Source: Xenopus tropicalis (lineage: Eukaryota; Chordata; Amphibia; Anura; Pipidae). Taken from it: a DNA stretch of 64,000 nucleotides. A model generated the notes under the pieces. That model made no database searches and was not told the DNA's origin. It saw only the letters and a list, made by a program, of their open reading frames with translations. A program made the position numbers and the translations under genes. How positions within the stretch are numbered: position 1 is the stretch's first letter; every line of letters starts with the position of its first letter. Positions 12,001 to 21,479 of the stretch are shown one piece after another. The DNA lies in the NCBI RefSeq assembly GCF_000004195.4, contig NC_030685.2, forward strand, positions 59,210,048 through 59,274,047. The letters run 5' to 3'.

Positions 12001-15000
12001 ATAGCAAGAAAGGCAGTGGGTACTGACTCCCCATTATATACAGTGAGACGCAGTCCGTACTTACAAACCCAGCACATTATATATACAGTGAGACGCAGTC
12101 TGTATTTACAAACCCAGCACATTATATATACAGTGAGACGCAGTCTGTATTTACAAACCCAGCACATTATATACAGTGAAACACAGTGGGTACAGATGGC
12201 AGATATTCAGGCCCTGGCACTATAACACTGGCACTGATACACAACATTGGCCCCACTGTAACTTACTATAAATGAACAAAACAATGACAAAAAAAAATAA
12301 AAAATAGTAAGTGCAAAAAACAACAACACATATATAAACACACAATGAGCTTTTTCAGAGGGAAAGAGTTAACTTACCCTCCATCTGTTAGGGTAGGGGA
12401 TAGATTATATATTATTATAGATGTCAGGTCAGGCAAAAAACAATTTAATGTCAGCTAGTGATTCTTTAGAACTGTATAGTACCTGGGTATAGTGCCTGGG
12501 TATAGTGCCTGGGTATAGTGCCTGTGTATAGTACCTGGGTATAGTGCCTGGGTATAGTGCCTGGGTATAGTGCCTGGGTATAGTACCTGGGTATAGTACC
12601 TGTGTATAGTGCCTGGGTATAGTGCCTGTGTATAGTACCTGGGTATAGTGCCTGTGTATAGTACCTGGGTATAGTGCCTGTGTATAGTACCTGTGGGATG
12701 AAAACTGCAGCAAAAGTTGAGAGTTGGTTCTTAGGTAAAGTTACAGGGGCAGATTCTTCTTTTCAGTCTTTATTTCTGTTTCCAGTTTGCAAAATCTCCC
12801 GATCCCTGTGTGCATGTGTGCTCTGATTGGTCAATTTTACTGTCTGTCAAGGAAGCTGTGCTCTGATTGGAGAATCCACAAGAAGAAAGATCCAATCAGA
12901 GCACAGCAAAAACGGGCTTGAGGGGACTGCAGAAACGGAGTAAGGTTTTTGTTTTTTTTGCTACTTTTCCAGGGGGGGGCAAGTGCCCCCTCTTGCCCCC
13001 TTCTGTGGACGCCCATGTGGACAGGTGTCTTTAAAAATGGTTTACAGTGAGAGGTGTAAAGCTATGAAATTCTCTCCCTGTTGCAGTTGTAATGGCAGAT
13101 ACATTATATAGTTTTCATTACTCTCCTTGAGTCCTCCACTCTTGGAACATATTTCCATAAAAGGGGACATATACTATGTAAATGGATTTCTTTGTGCCTT
13201 AAGTAATTTAGTGAATAGAAAAGTACAGTATGGCACCTGGTGTAAAACACTTTTTAACATGTTTATAATTGTTTGACTAGCCCATCCCAAAGCTCGTGCC
13301 TTTATCACTCATGCTGGATCACATGGGCTCTATGAGGGAATTTGTAATGCGGTCCCCATGGTCTTGATGCCATTGTTTGGGGACCAGATGGATAATGCAA
13401 AACGCATTGAGTCTCGGGGAGCAGGATTGATTCTCAATGTGCAGAACTTAATCCCCGATGACCTTAGCAAGGCAGTGATGGCTGTTATAGACAATCCAAG
13501 GTAAGTGCAGTTTAGTTATAAAATATTATATTAAGTTATATTATATTAAGTTTCTAAGTTATAGAAAAAGCACTGCCAACAGCCAGGTGCCCTAAGCAAT
13601 CCGTCCAGCTTCTACGCCCACACCCCTCGAGCAAAGACTCCAGGGGAAGGTGGGCATGGGAGGTAGACATGCGGGCACTGGGGGGAAAGGGCCTAAGGGG
13701 TAAGCTAAGGAAGAGGTAAAGGAGAATTCTGCAGGAAAATGTTATGTCTAGTGGCCCTTTAAGGGGCCACATGTCAAAAGATACGTAGCAACTGCATCCA
13801 ATAATTCCAAGCAAATTATACAAGTTATACAACTTTAAAAATCATTATATTTTTTAAAAAATGTACATCTAATTTTTTTAAGAAGGAGCAAATGGGAGCA
13901 CATTAGCTTTTCTCTGTCTGCTTAGAAAATACAGGTAGAGAAAATCTGATCATCTGCCCTTTGTGACACTAGCCTTATTCTTCTTGTGTAAACAGGTTTG
14001 TGATATTAGTGAAAAGGGTAATTCAGAACATGGACTTTTTTTGGATTTTTTTTATACAGCAAAACCAAGTTAGACTCACATGAAAAAATGGAAATGCCTT
14101 TATAACCTTATCCCTTCCAACAATATCATTTTACTAAGTTGTTGGCAAAGGAAGTGCCAGCCTGCCAATTATATAATACCTAAAGCTGCAGGTTTAAGCT
14201 GATGATACAAGATATTGCCTAGATGTTGCCTAGAAACACACTGTTCACAAAGTGAAACTAATTTGCAGCATGGAAAGGGCTAAAACTGAAACTGATGTTC
14301 ACACTTTACAAAACCTAAGGGCCTTCGCTGAAGATATTAAAGGAACAGTAACACCAAAAAATGAAAGTGTATAAAAGTAATTACAATATAATATACTGCT
14401 GCCCTGCATTGCTACAACTGGTGTGTTTGCCTCAGAAAGACTACTATAGTTTATATAAGTAAGCTGCTGTGTAGCCATGGGGGCAGCCATTCAAAGGAGA
14501 AAAGGCGCAGGTTACTTAGCAGATAAGCAGATAACAGATAAACCCCCATTATATGGGGCTTATTTACTAGTTATCTGCTATGTAACCTGTGCCTTTTCTC
14601 CTTTTTTCCAGCTTGAATGGCTGCCCCCATGGCTACACAGCAGCTTATTTATAAAGTACCTTTTCTGTAGCAAAAACACCAGTTTTTTGCAGAGCAACAG
14701 CACATTATATTTTAATTACTTTAAAACACTTACATTTTTTGATGTTACTGTTCCTTTAAGATTTCAGGTTCCAGCAAATCAGATACTGTGTGTTTACGTG
14801 GGTCATATACAACCATGGGGGTACTTGTGGCCCTTGGGGTTGTAGCTTTTCTCTGCACTTTGCACACTGTGTTGGGCATTGTACATTAGCCCTATTGTCT
14901 ACAGTGTAGCTGATAACTTACTTAGTTCCAAGGCAAAAAAACAATCATTTTATTGACGGTGTCTATTTAAAGGCCTAAATATGCCCTTCTTTCTTTGCTT

Positions 15001-15348
15001 AGATTAGAATTGTTCATATAGGAGTAGAGTAATACTTGTCTTTTTTTTCCTTTTAGCTACAAGGAAAACATTCAGCGTTTGTCCTCTCTGCACCGGGACA
15101 GACCAGTCCAACCCCTGGACCTTGCTGTGCACTGGGTAGAGTTTGTTATGAAACACAAAGGTGCCCCCCACTTGCGCCCGGCCGCTCATGACTTGAACTG
15201 GATTCAGTACCAGTCCCTGGATGTTATGGCCTTCCTACTGGTTGTACTGCTCACCACACTGTTCATCAGCCTAAAGTGCTGCACTTTTGCATGTCTTTGT
15301 TGCTGTAAAAGAAACACCAAGCCAAAACGTAAAACCAAGTCTGAGTAG
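5214..15348 (+). CDS. ugt1a: UDP-glucuronosyltransferase, UGT1A type, copy A (5 exons, 531 aa)
   Basis: This enzyme moves glucuronic acid from UDP-glucuronate to small lipophilic acceptors in the ER lumen. The coding join is 5214-6077, 8750-8881, 9747-9834, 13281-13500 and 15057-15348, totalling 1596 nt. All introns are GT-AG and exon sizes fit mammalian UGT1A. Residues 1-25 form a signal peptide, followed by [14 protein letters not shown] with catalytic His39. Asp151 lies in [10 protein letters not shown]. Possible N-glycosylation sites are N118, N133 and N203. Exons 3-4 carry WLPQNDLLG to GDQMDNAK, the UGT donor-binding signature. Exon 5 ends in one membrane span and a KTKSE tail, a KxKxx ER-retrieval signal. 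The frame is intact. The 3' UTR is interrupted by a Penelope-like element 29 bp after the stop. The exact orthologue within UGT1A is not resolved. Confidence 0.95.
6078..8749 (+). other. UGT copy A intron 1
   Basis: This is a 2672-bp GT-AG intron. It contains an hAT-type MITE (6704-6944) that is absent from copy B. The rest is largely collinear with 43235-45262. No further coding exon is seen. Confidence 0.85.
6704..6944. mobile_element. hAT-type MITE, CAGGGTTGGACTGG family
   Basis: The left end is CAGGGTTGGACTGG. The right end is degraded (GGTGGCCCAGCC). It is flanked by an 8-bp near-duplication, ATTGATTA and AATGATTA, with one mismatch. It is absent from the matching intron of copy B. The middle is GC-rich and non-coding. 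The same terminus, inverted, appears at 9597-9719. Confidence 0.6.
8750..8881 (+). CDS. ugt1a: UGT copy A exon 2
   Basis: This 132-nt exon encodes 44 codons from [13 protein letters not shown] to YIPQK and includes [13 protein letters not shown] at the start of the UDP-glucuronate-binding domain. The acceptor is a pyrimidine-rich CCCCAG and the donor is GTAAGA. It has one amino acid change from copy B, Val to Met in the FGSxVSEIP segment. Confidence 0.95.
9299..9596. mobile_element. MITE, GGGGCACATTTAC family, in intron 2
   Basis: The left end is GGGGCACATTTAC and the right end is GTAAATGTGCCCC, a common Xenopus-type element with a GCGAA-rich interior. The unit B counterpart (47246-47746) keeps both ends but is interrupted, so the element predates the tandem duplication. 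Confidence 0.75.
9597..9719. mobile_element. hAT-type MITE fragment in intron 2
   Basis: This GC-rich stretch ends CCAGTCCGACCCTG, the inverted terminus of the CAGGGTTGGACTGG family. It is missing from copy B at the matching place. The other end is not visible, so it is a fragment. Confidence 0.5.
9747..9834 (+). CDS. ugt1a: UGT copy A exon 3
   Basis: This 88-nt exon runs from [12 protein letters not shown] to WLPQNDLLG and ends one base into a codon. It holds the start of the UGT signature. The acceptor is TTGTTCAG and the donor GTGTGT. It has one synonymous difference from copy B. Confidence 0.95.
9931..10010 (+). repeat. Possible tRNA-derived SINE remnant in intron 3
   Basis: GGTGGCATGGTGGCACAGTGG followed by a GCACTGAGATT-like stretch resembles a tRNA A-box head of vertebrate SINEs. 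The B-box is degenerate. The same remnant lies at 48160-48240 in copy B, so it predates the duplication. Confidence 0.4.
10398..10727. mobile_element. hAT-type MITE, CAGGGCCGGATTT family, in intron 3
   Basis: The left end is CAGGCTCGGATTTT and the right end AAATCCGGCCCTG, forming inverted termini. The flanks are TGGACCAC and TGGACCAT, an 8-bp target duplication with one mismatch, as expected for hAT. The interior is GC-rich and non-coding. Copy B lacks it. Confidence 0.8.
10786..10920 (-). repeat. Penelope-like terminal-repeat fragment in intron 3
   Basis: Reading the - strand, CTCGACAGAGGGGTTGTACC is followed by a decayed GAAACGTTGC-type box. This resembles PLE terminal sequences elsewhere in the window. 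The unit B copy at 49010-49140 has the better preserved box AAAACGTTGCTC. It predates the duplication. Confidence 0.5.
11584..11980. mobile_element. T2-type MITE nested in the hAT element
   Basis: It starts TTAAAGGGGTAGTTCGC and ends GTGAACCACCCCTTTA, with imperfect inverted termini and a TTAA-like boundary. It is nested inside 11223-13017. Confidence 0.65.
12040..12183. repeat. 45-bp minisatellite, about three units
   Basis: A 45-bp unit containing ACAGTGAGACGCAGTCTGTA and ACCCAGCACATTATAT is repeated three times with few changes, plus a partial fourth unit. Confidence 0.9.
12474..12693. repeat. 13-bp minisatellite, about 17 units
   Basis: The unit TATAGTGCCTGGG (variants TATAGTACCTGGG and TATAGTGCCTGTG) is repeated head to tail. 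The open frame across it is a by-product of the 39-bp triple-unit periodicity and not a gene. Confidence 0.92.
13281..13500 (+). CDS. ugt1a: UGT copy A exon 4
   Basis: This 220-nt exon carries the core UGT signature: [16 protein letters not shown], then [18 protein letters not shown]. The His-Ala-Gly-Ser and Asp-Gln elements contact the UDP-sugar in the family. The acceptor is GACTAG and the donor GTAAGT. Amino acid changes from copy B are Leu/Val after SHG, LM to ML, Phe to Ile before GDQ, and Lys to Asn in DDLSK. Confidence 0.95.
13501..15056 (+). other. UGT copy A intron 4
   Basis: This is a 1556-bp intron with no further exon. It contains the snap-back MITE at 14337-14759. The rest is collinear with 49914-52341, which instead carries other insertions. 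Confidence 0.85.
14337..14759. mobile_element. Snap-back TTAA MITE in intron 4
   Basis: It begins TTAAAGGAACAGTAACACC and ends GTTACTGTTCCTTTAA. The interior is itself a long inverted repeat: TAGCCATGGGGGCAGCCATT pairs with its complement near 14618-14637. Copy B has the empty site near 52048, so it was inserted after the duplication. The same family lies at 22318-22733. Confidence 0.85.
15057..15348 (+). CDS. ugt1a: UGT copy A exon 5 and stop
   Basis: This 292-nt exon starts [18 protein letters not shown] and ends with TAG at 15346-15348. It encodes [16 protein letters not shown], a hydrophobic span beginning [13 protein letters not shown], a Cys-rich juxtamembrane stretch and a basic tail ending KTKSE. 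The tail has Lys at -5 and -3, the ER-retrieval pattern. Three residues in the membrane span and Cys stretch differ from copy B (V/A, C/S, L/R). Confidence 0.95.
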
Positions 15349-15549
15349 GATTTTTACCATTGCCATTTTACAGAAGTATAGTTATTATGGAGTGAATGAA
15401 CACTCCTGAACCCAGCGCTTCTTGATGAGAAATCCGTGTATGTGAATCTTCAATGTGGCAAAAAATCAATGCTGCTTCCTCCTGGTGTCAGCTCCCCTTA
15501 AGATGAGCCTCAAAGTATATGTGCAGTAGTGTTGGTGGAAGCGCATAAA

Positions 15550-15555
15550 AATAAA
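15550..15555 (+). promoter_or_regulatory. Candidate polyadenylation signal for UGT copy A, donated by the PLE
   Basis: AATAAA occurs in an A-rich stretch of the inserted PLE about 200 bp after the UGT stop. The ancestral signal seen at 53238 in copy B reads AATCAA in copy A (near 20693) and lies beyond the PLE. Use of this site is inferred. Confidence 0.35.
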
Positions 15556-15898
15556 AATAAAAATATATAGTGCAGATCAATATAATAAAGGAATCCAAAA
15601 ATTGATTAAGGAAGTGTGTGCTTAATCAAAACACCAATGCTTAGGTAAAGTGACCCCAATACCATAGGCTAATATAAAATCTATATCTGCTCACCAGAAC
15701 AACTTATAAAGAAGCATGTAGAATCATCCCAACCGGGCATTGATAGACGAGGGATCCAGTCACACAATATATATAGGATGGAGAACAAGGCAAAATATAG
15801 TGTAAAAACGTTTATTATATTAAAATCCTGAACAATGCAGGCTACTTACAATGTAGTAGAAATGTAAAAACATGGAACAGAAGAAGAGTCAATAGTAG

Positions 15899-15938
15899 CT
15901 CAACGCGTTTCGCGTGCTGACTGCACGATTCCTCAGGA
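15899..15938 (-). ncRNA. Hammerhead-ribozyme-like motif in PLE left arm
   Basis: On the - strand a CTGAGGA box is followed by a short hairpin (CGTGC/GCACG around AGTCA) and then GAAAC. That is the order of hammerhead core boxes and stem II. One extra base follows the first box. Hammerhead ribozymes are known in PLE terminal regions. Activity here is unproven. Confidence 0.45.
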
Positions 15939-16752
15939 GCAAACAGGAAATGTCCCAACAATGGCCTTATAAACCATATTGTAAACAAGGTTAATTAGCC
16001 CAAAACGGCAGCACCGGTATGAAACCGGAAGTGTATGTGTCAGGTCGCATGGTAATAGTGACGATTATGTCACACCTAAAGTGGGGGTGGTCACTAGCCC
16101 ATGAGGGTATACGTCACCTAGGAGACGCGTTAAACCCGGAACCGGAAGTTTGACTCGCTGAGGCGAAGACACGTAGTCATAGCAACAAGCAAAACAATGA
16201 CACGTGCACTAAACCCAGGGAGCCACTAACCAAGTAAGGAACGCGTAACCCAGGAGACGCTTGGGCTGCAGTTGTTGAGCGAGCTATCCATAGAGGGGGC
16301 CGCTCACTAAATAAGGGACGCGTAACCTAGGAGACGCTAGGACCGCAGCTGTTGAAAACGCTATCTGTAAATTAGATACGTGCATAAAAATGACTCTACA
16401 TAAAACTGAAATTGCAAGTGTTGCATAAGAGAATGACATAGATATGTGTAAGACCCATAACTAAATGTTGTAAATGAAGTACATAAAGAGTGCTTCAGGA
16501 GGTGCATTAGTAAATGCATAAGAGACCTGTAACCTGGACAAATATATAAGAATTCACTATTGGTATTACAATACTGCTGCAAAAAAGAAATGCTAAAATC
16601 ATGTACAAGTATAACAATACAAAGACAAAGGGACATGGGAAATAGTTGAACTGGGACATGTAATGGGACAGTGACAAGAGGGAACTTGAATGAAAAAGTG
16701 TAGGATAACTTAATAACAAAATAAAATAAAATAGCTCTCTCTCTCTCTGTGT

Positions 16753-18391
16753 TTAGAAAGCTGCCAGATCTAAGTCAATATTAAGACCCGAGGGTTGTAA
16801 AGTGTCCAACTTGAAGATCCAATAAGTCTCACGTTGTCTGAGTTTGATGAAACGATCCCCACCCCTAATATTGGCCGGTATTTGTTCTAAACCAATAAAA
16901 ACCAAACCCTTTGGATCACAATTGTGTGTTGACTTAAAGTGTCGGGGAACACTATGATTGATTTTGCCTGCCCTAATATTGCGTACATGTTCCCCAATCC
17001 TAGTGCCTACTGACCTGATTGTTCTCCCAACGTATAGTTTTTTACATGGACAAATTAATAAGTATATCACATATATGGAACGGCAATTAATAAAAATTTT
17101 GATTGGGGGTATATCTGTAATACTGTAATTCTTGGGGGCAACAAAGGTGCAAGATGCACACTTTTTCTTTCCACACTTGTATGTGCCCTTTAGACCAAAT
17201 GGATTCAAGTGCCTCTTATGTTCCTGGCGATTCCATACCTTCGAGGGAGCCAACATATTATTCAAAGTCTGTGATTTTTTAAAATAAATTTGTGGCTTTG
17301 ATTTGCAACACTCTTTTAAAATGGGATCAGCCAAAATCACATTCCAGTGTCGTTGAATAATGTTTCTAATGTTGTAAGCTGACGAATTGAACCTGGTGTA
17401 GAAGTTACATTTAGGCAGAATATTCTTTTTAGGCTTTTGGGGCTGCAGAAGAAGATCCCTATTGATATTATCTATTTTATGTCTGGCCTCCTGGAGCCAG
17501 GATTTTTTGTATCCCTTCTCAAGGAACCTGCTTTCAAGAATGTGACACTCACGTTGATAGTCATCTAATTTAGAACAATTCCTTTTTGCCCTCAAGAATT
17601 GCCCTTTAGGAATATTTCTAATGCATTGGGTATGGTGGCTGCTGGATGCATGTAAAAGACCATTGCGGTCAGTTGGTTTCCGATACAGTCTAGTTTCTAT
17701 CTTGTTGTTCTCACAAAAAAGGGTCAAATCCAAAAAATTAATAGTATTGGGATGTATCTCTGAGGTAAATTTGAGGTTAAAAGTGTTGGTGTTAATGTGT
17801 GCAATGAAAGATTCCAAAAGACCTTGGGGGCCATTCCAAATAAAGAGTAAATCATCGATATACCTAGTATATAGGATAATATGTTCACTAAATCTAGATG
17901 AGCCCCAAATGAAATCATCCTCCCACACTGCCATGTACAGATTTGCATATGCAGGGGCAAATTTACTGCCCATGGCTGTGCCTTGTTTCTGTAAATAAAA
18001 TATACTATTGAAATTGAAATAGTTATGTGTCAAAATGAATAATATGCTGTCCAATAAAAAAGTTTGGAATGTTGATGGTAAATTACTTTCTAAATCCAAC
18101 TTCTTACGAATAGAGTCGATTCCCCTCCCATGTGGAATATTAGTATATAAAGAACTGACATCACAGGTGATCCAACAGTAAGTATCTTTCCACTCTATAT
18201 TATTTATTTTCTTCAATAGATCTCTAGTATCACATAAGTAAGATTTTTGTTTGATAACTATATCCTGTAAAAAGTGATCCACAAAATCTGAAAGGTTACT
18301 GGTCAAGGAGTCTATTCCCGATATAATGGGTCTCCCAGGTGGATTCATAGCATCTTTGTGTATTTTCGGAAGATGATAATACAAAGCTAGT
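16753..18391 (-). pseudogene. Penelope-like reverse transcriptase with GIY-YIG endonuclease, N-terminally truncated
   Basis: The frame is uninterrupted and encodes about 546 PLE residues. Motifs in order are YHLPKIHK, GRPIISG, CDVSSLYTNIPHG (motif A, catalytic Asp), QGTAMGSKFAPAYANLYM (motif B), YTRYIDDLLF (motif C, YIDD) and INFLDLT (motif D region). These are followed by a connector, a Cys-rich KCGKKKCASC motif and the GIY-YIG endonuclease around IYLLICPCKKLYVGRT. The longest open frame starts at 18450, but its first 19 or so codons are antisense DNA from the inverted arm. The native N-terminus is missing, so the protein is incomplete although no stops have accumulated. Confidence 0.9.
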
Positions 18392-19854
18392 AGGTCAGTA
18401 GGCACTAGGATTGGGGAACATGTACGCAATATTAGGGCAGGCAAAATCAATCATAGTGTTCCCCGACACTTTAAGTCAACACACAATTGTGATCCAAAGG
18501 GTTTGGTTTTTATTGGTTTAGAACAAATACCGGCCAATATTAGGGGTGGGGATCGTTTCATCAAACTCAGACAACGTGAGACTTATTGGATCTTCAAGTT
18601 GGACACTTTACAACCCTCGGGTCTTAATATTGACTTAGATCTGGCAGCTTTCTAAACACAGAGAGAGAGAGAGCTATTTTATTTTATTTTGTTATTAAGT
18701 TATCCTACACTTTTTCATTCAAGTTCCCTCTTGTCACTGTCCCATTACATGTCCCAGTTCAACTATTTCCCATGTCCCTTTGTCTTTGTATTGTTATACT
18801 TGTACATGATTTTAGCATTTCTTTTTTGCAGCAGTATTGTAATACCAATAGTGAATTCTTATATATTTGTCCAGGTTACAGGTCTCTTATGCATTTACTA
18901 ATGCACCTCCTGAAGCACTCTTTATGTACTTCATTTACAACATTTAGTTATGGGTCTTACACATATCTATGTCATTCTCTTATGCAACACTTGCAATTTC
19001 AGTTTTATGTAGAGTCATTTTTATGCACGTATCTAATTTACAGATAGCGTTTTCAACAGCTGCGGTCCTAGCGTCTCCTAGGTTACGCGTCCCTTATTTA
19101 GTGAGCTGCCCCCTCTATGGATAGCTCGCTCAACAACTGCAGCCCAAGCGTCTCCTGGGTTACGCGTTCCTTACTTGGTTAGTGGCTCCCTGGGTTTAGT
19201 GCACGTGTCATTGTTTTGCTTGTTGCTATGACTACGTGTCTTCGCCTCAGCGAGTCAAACTTCCGGTTCCGGGTTTAACGCGTCTCCTAGGTGACGTATA
19301 CCCTCATGGGCTAGTGACCACCCCCACTTTAGGTGTGACATAATTGTCACTATTACCATGCGACCTGACACATACACTTCCGGTTTCATACCGGTGCTGC
19401 CGTTTTGGGCTAATTAACCTTGTTTACAATATGGTTTATAAGGCCATTGTTGGGACATTTCCTGTTTGCTCCTGAGGAAGCGTGCAGTCAGCACGCGAAA
19501 CGCGTTGAGCTACTATTGACTCTTCTTCTGTTCCATGTTTTTACATTTCTACTACATTGTAAGTAGCCTGCATTGTTCAGGATTTTAATATAATAAACGT
19601 TTTTACACTATATTTTGCCTTGTTCTCCATCCTATATATATTGTGTGACTGGATCCCTCGTCTATCAATGCCCGGTTGGGATGATTCTACATGCTTCTTT
19701 ATAAGTTGTTCTGGTGAGCAGATATAGATTTTATATTAGCCTATGGTATTGGGGTCACTTTACCTAAGCATTGGTGTTTTGATTAAGCACACACTTCCTT
19801 AATCAATTTTTGGATTCCTTTATTATATTGATCTGCACTATATATTTTTATTTT
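18392..19854 (+). repeat. Inverted arm of the PLE (second partial copy)
   Basis: This is the reverse complement of 15554-17016 without net length change. On the + strand it encodes only the C-terminal tail of the PLE protein, from about NHSVPRHF to the stop at 18653, followed by the PLE 3' region. It also holds the second hammerhead-like motif (19471-19510). Confidence 0.9.
19471..19510 (+). ncRNA. Hammerhead-ribozyme-like motif in PLE right arm
   Basis: CTGAGGA is followed by a perfect 6-bp stem GCGTGC/GCACGC with an AGTCA loop, then GAAACGCG. It is better paired than the left-arm copy, which has a G-to-T change in the stem. The box order fits a hammerhead core with one extra A after the first box. 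Confidence 0.5.
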
Positions 19855-20994
19855 CATTTTACAGAAGTGTTTAATGTTGGAACATGTTTCTTGTCCTACT
19901 GCTGATACACAAATTTTACCACAGTGCTGAGATGTTCATTGGTGCCTTCTGCACTAGCACCATGGAATACAATATTGCAACCCATTTGGGACTATGCAAG
20001 AGAGAGTATAACTCTAGACATGGGAGTATTAACATCTCCTTTTTGATACCTTTTGTTACAAACAGTGGCGCGAGGACTCTAATGTTTTAGGGCTGTTTTC
20101 CAGCATGGTATATTTTATCCAACTGAAAATTACCCATTGACAGCAGGTGCTTGGGGTGCCAGGGGCCCACCAGAAATCTTAGACTGTGGGTCCACTTTCA
20201 ATTTTACCTTCTCTCAAATTCATCATTCTCTTAATCATTTCTCAGTACATTTTATCTATCCTTCCTTCCATTGTTCTCTTTGTTCTCATGTGAAAAGGAG
20301 GAATAACCATGGTATAGGCATACAAGGCATATGATTGGGTGAGCAGGAGGGCCTGATACCTGGGCCCACCCTGAGTTTTCCTGATATCCTGGTTGGCCAG
20401 TCCGACACTGCCCATTGATCATTTTCCACAGAAGGAATGAGTATTTTTTAGCTTGAAAATTACCTTGAAACACATTTTCCATTCAAATGAAGGGGGATAA
20501 TTGAATGCACATTTAATTTGCCCGAAATACCTAGGGCTGAAAAGTGCCCTGGTGACATTAGCTTTAGATAACTTCACCATTTTTATCTTGTAGTTTTGTT
20601 ACTAAATCTCTACCTGCCCAGCATGTTGGTTATTAAAATGTATTTGGTTAAATAGTTAATGGTTAATGCCATGCAATGTATTATTGATTTTGGAATCAAA
20701 GTTACTCAGTTGCAGTTGTGTTCATAAAAAAAATAGTATCCAAATAAAAGAAGCCTCATCTAATATGTGCTCAATCAAGATAACTAAAGTAAAATGCTGT
20801 CTGAATGAAGAGTAGTATGTGACCCATAAGCCATTAGAAGACTTTGTCACCTTCTGTACTGCCGTCCACAACTGGCTTCTTGCTTCCTATGCAAGGATGT
20901 ACATTTGGAGTAGATTGTCCACATCCAAAGCAAACAGGTCCTGTGCTCAGTAGTTTTATTTTGGTTCAATTTAGGATTACTGTCTGTACTCAAA
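19855..20994. other. UGT copy A distal 3' flank
   Basis: This is collinear with 52656-53545 of unit B and is the original 3' UTR and downstream DNA, now displaced by the PLE. It contains an hAT-type MITE (20141-20410). No further coding sequence is seen. Confidence 0.7.
20141..20410. mobile_element. hAT-type MITE in the 3' flank of UGT copy A
   Basis: An exact 8-bp duplication CCCATTGA flanks it (20133-20140 and 20411-20418), and unit B has the single-copy empty site. The termini are CAGCAGGTGCTTGG and, inverted, CAGTGTCGGACTGG. It is non-coding. Confidence 0.8.
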
Positions 20995-21479
20995 GGGGCT
21001 GATTTACTAAGACACGAATTCCGACCGAATTGGAAAAATTCCGATTGGAAAACGAACATTTTGCGACTTTTTCGTATTTTTTGCGATTTTTTCGGCGCCT
21101 TTACGACTTTTCGGAAATTATAGCGACTTTTTCGTTACCAATACGATTTGCGCAAAAAAACGCGAGTTTTTCGTAGCCATTCCGAAAGTTGTGCTTTTTT
21201 CGTAGCGTTAAAACTTAAAAGGCGCGACGTTTTGCGCAAGTTTTAACACTACGAAAAAATCGCAACTTTTTGCGCAAGTTTCAACGCTACGAAAAAATCG
21301 CAACTTTCGGAATGGCTACGAAAAACTCGCGTTTTTCCGCAAAAATCGTATTGGTAACGAAAAAGTTGCGATAATTTTCTGAAAAGTCGTAAAGGCGAAA
21401 AAATCGCAAAATACCGATCATTATGAAAAAAACGCAATCGGACGCATTCGGCCCGTTCGTGAGTAAGTAAATGGGCCCC
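20995..21479. mobile_element. GGGGC...GCCCC quasi-palindromic MITE, CGAAAAA-rich
   Basis: It starts GGGGCTGATTTACTAAG and ends with a near complement in TAAATGGGCCCC. The interior is a long imperfect inverted repeat built of reiterated CGATTTTT/AAAAATCG blocks. Family members lie at 28081-28503 and 53546-53932. The last two bases of the right end vary. Confidence 0.75.

Larger units (their letters stand above)
11223..13017. mobile_element. Non-autonomous hAT-type element, 1.8 kb, in intron 3
   Basis: The termini are CATGGGCGTCCGCAGAA and, inverted, CATGGGCGTCCACAGAA. The 8-bp target duplication TGGACAGG is exact at 11215-11222 and 13018-13025. Copy B shows the empty site. There is no transposase frame. 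The interior holds a nested T2-type MITE (11584-11980) and two tandem arrays (12040-12183 and 12474-12693). Confidence 0.88.
15378..19854 (-). mobile_element. Penelope-like element with large inverted arms, in the UGT copy A 3' UTR
   Basis: The insertion is bounded by a 14-bp exact target duplication, CATTTTACAGAAGT, at 15364-15377 and 19855-19868. Unit B shows the empty site at about 52656. The element lies antisense to the gene. It consists of a 5'-truncated PLE (15378-18391) joined head-to-head to an inverted second copy of its 3' part (18392-19854). The arms 15554-17016 and 18392-19854 are about 1.46 kb each, with only a few mismatches seen, and flank a 1375-bp spacer. Such inverted partial dimers are typical of Penelope elements. 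Confidence 0.9.

Noticed and set aside
12429..12713. 94-codon frame of repeating [17 protein letters not shown] units; also a CRISPR-like look
   Set aside because: It is a 13-bp minisatellite without spacers, whose triple-unit period of 39 bp keeps a frame open. It is neither a gene nor a CRISPR array.
17621..17998. + strand frame inside the Penelope element
   Set aside because: It is antisense to the reverse transcriptase motifs A-C, which are all on the - strand.
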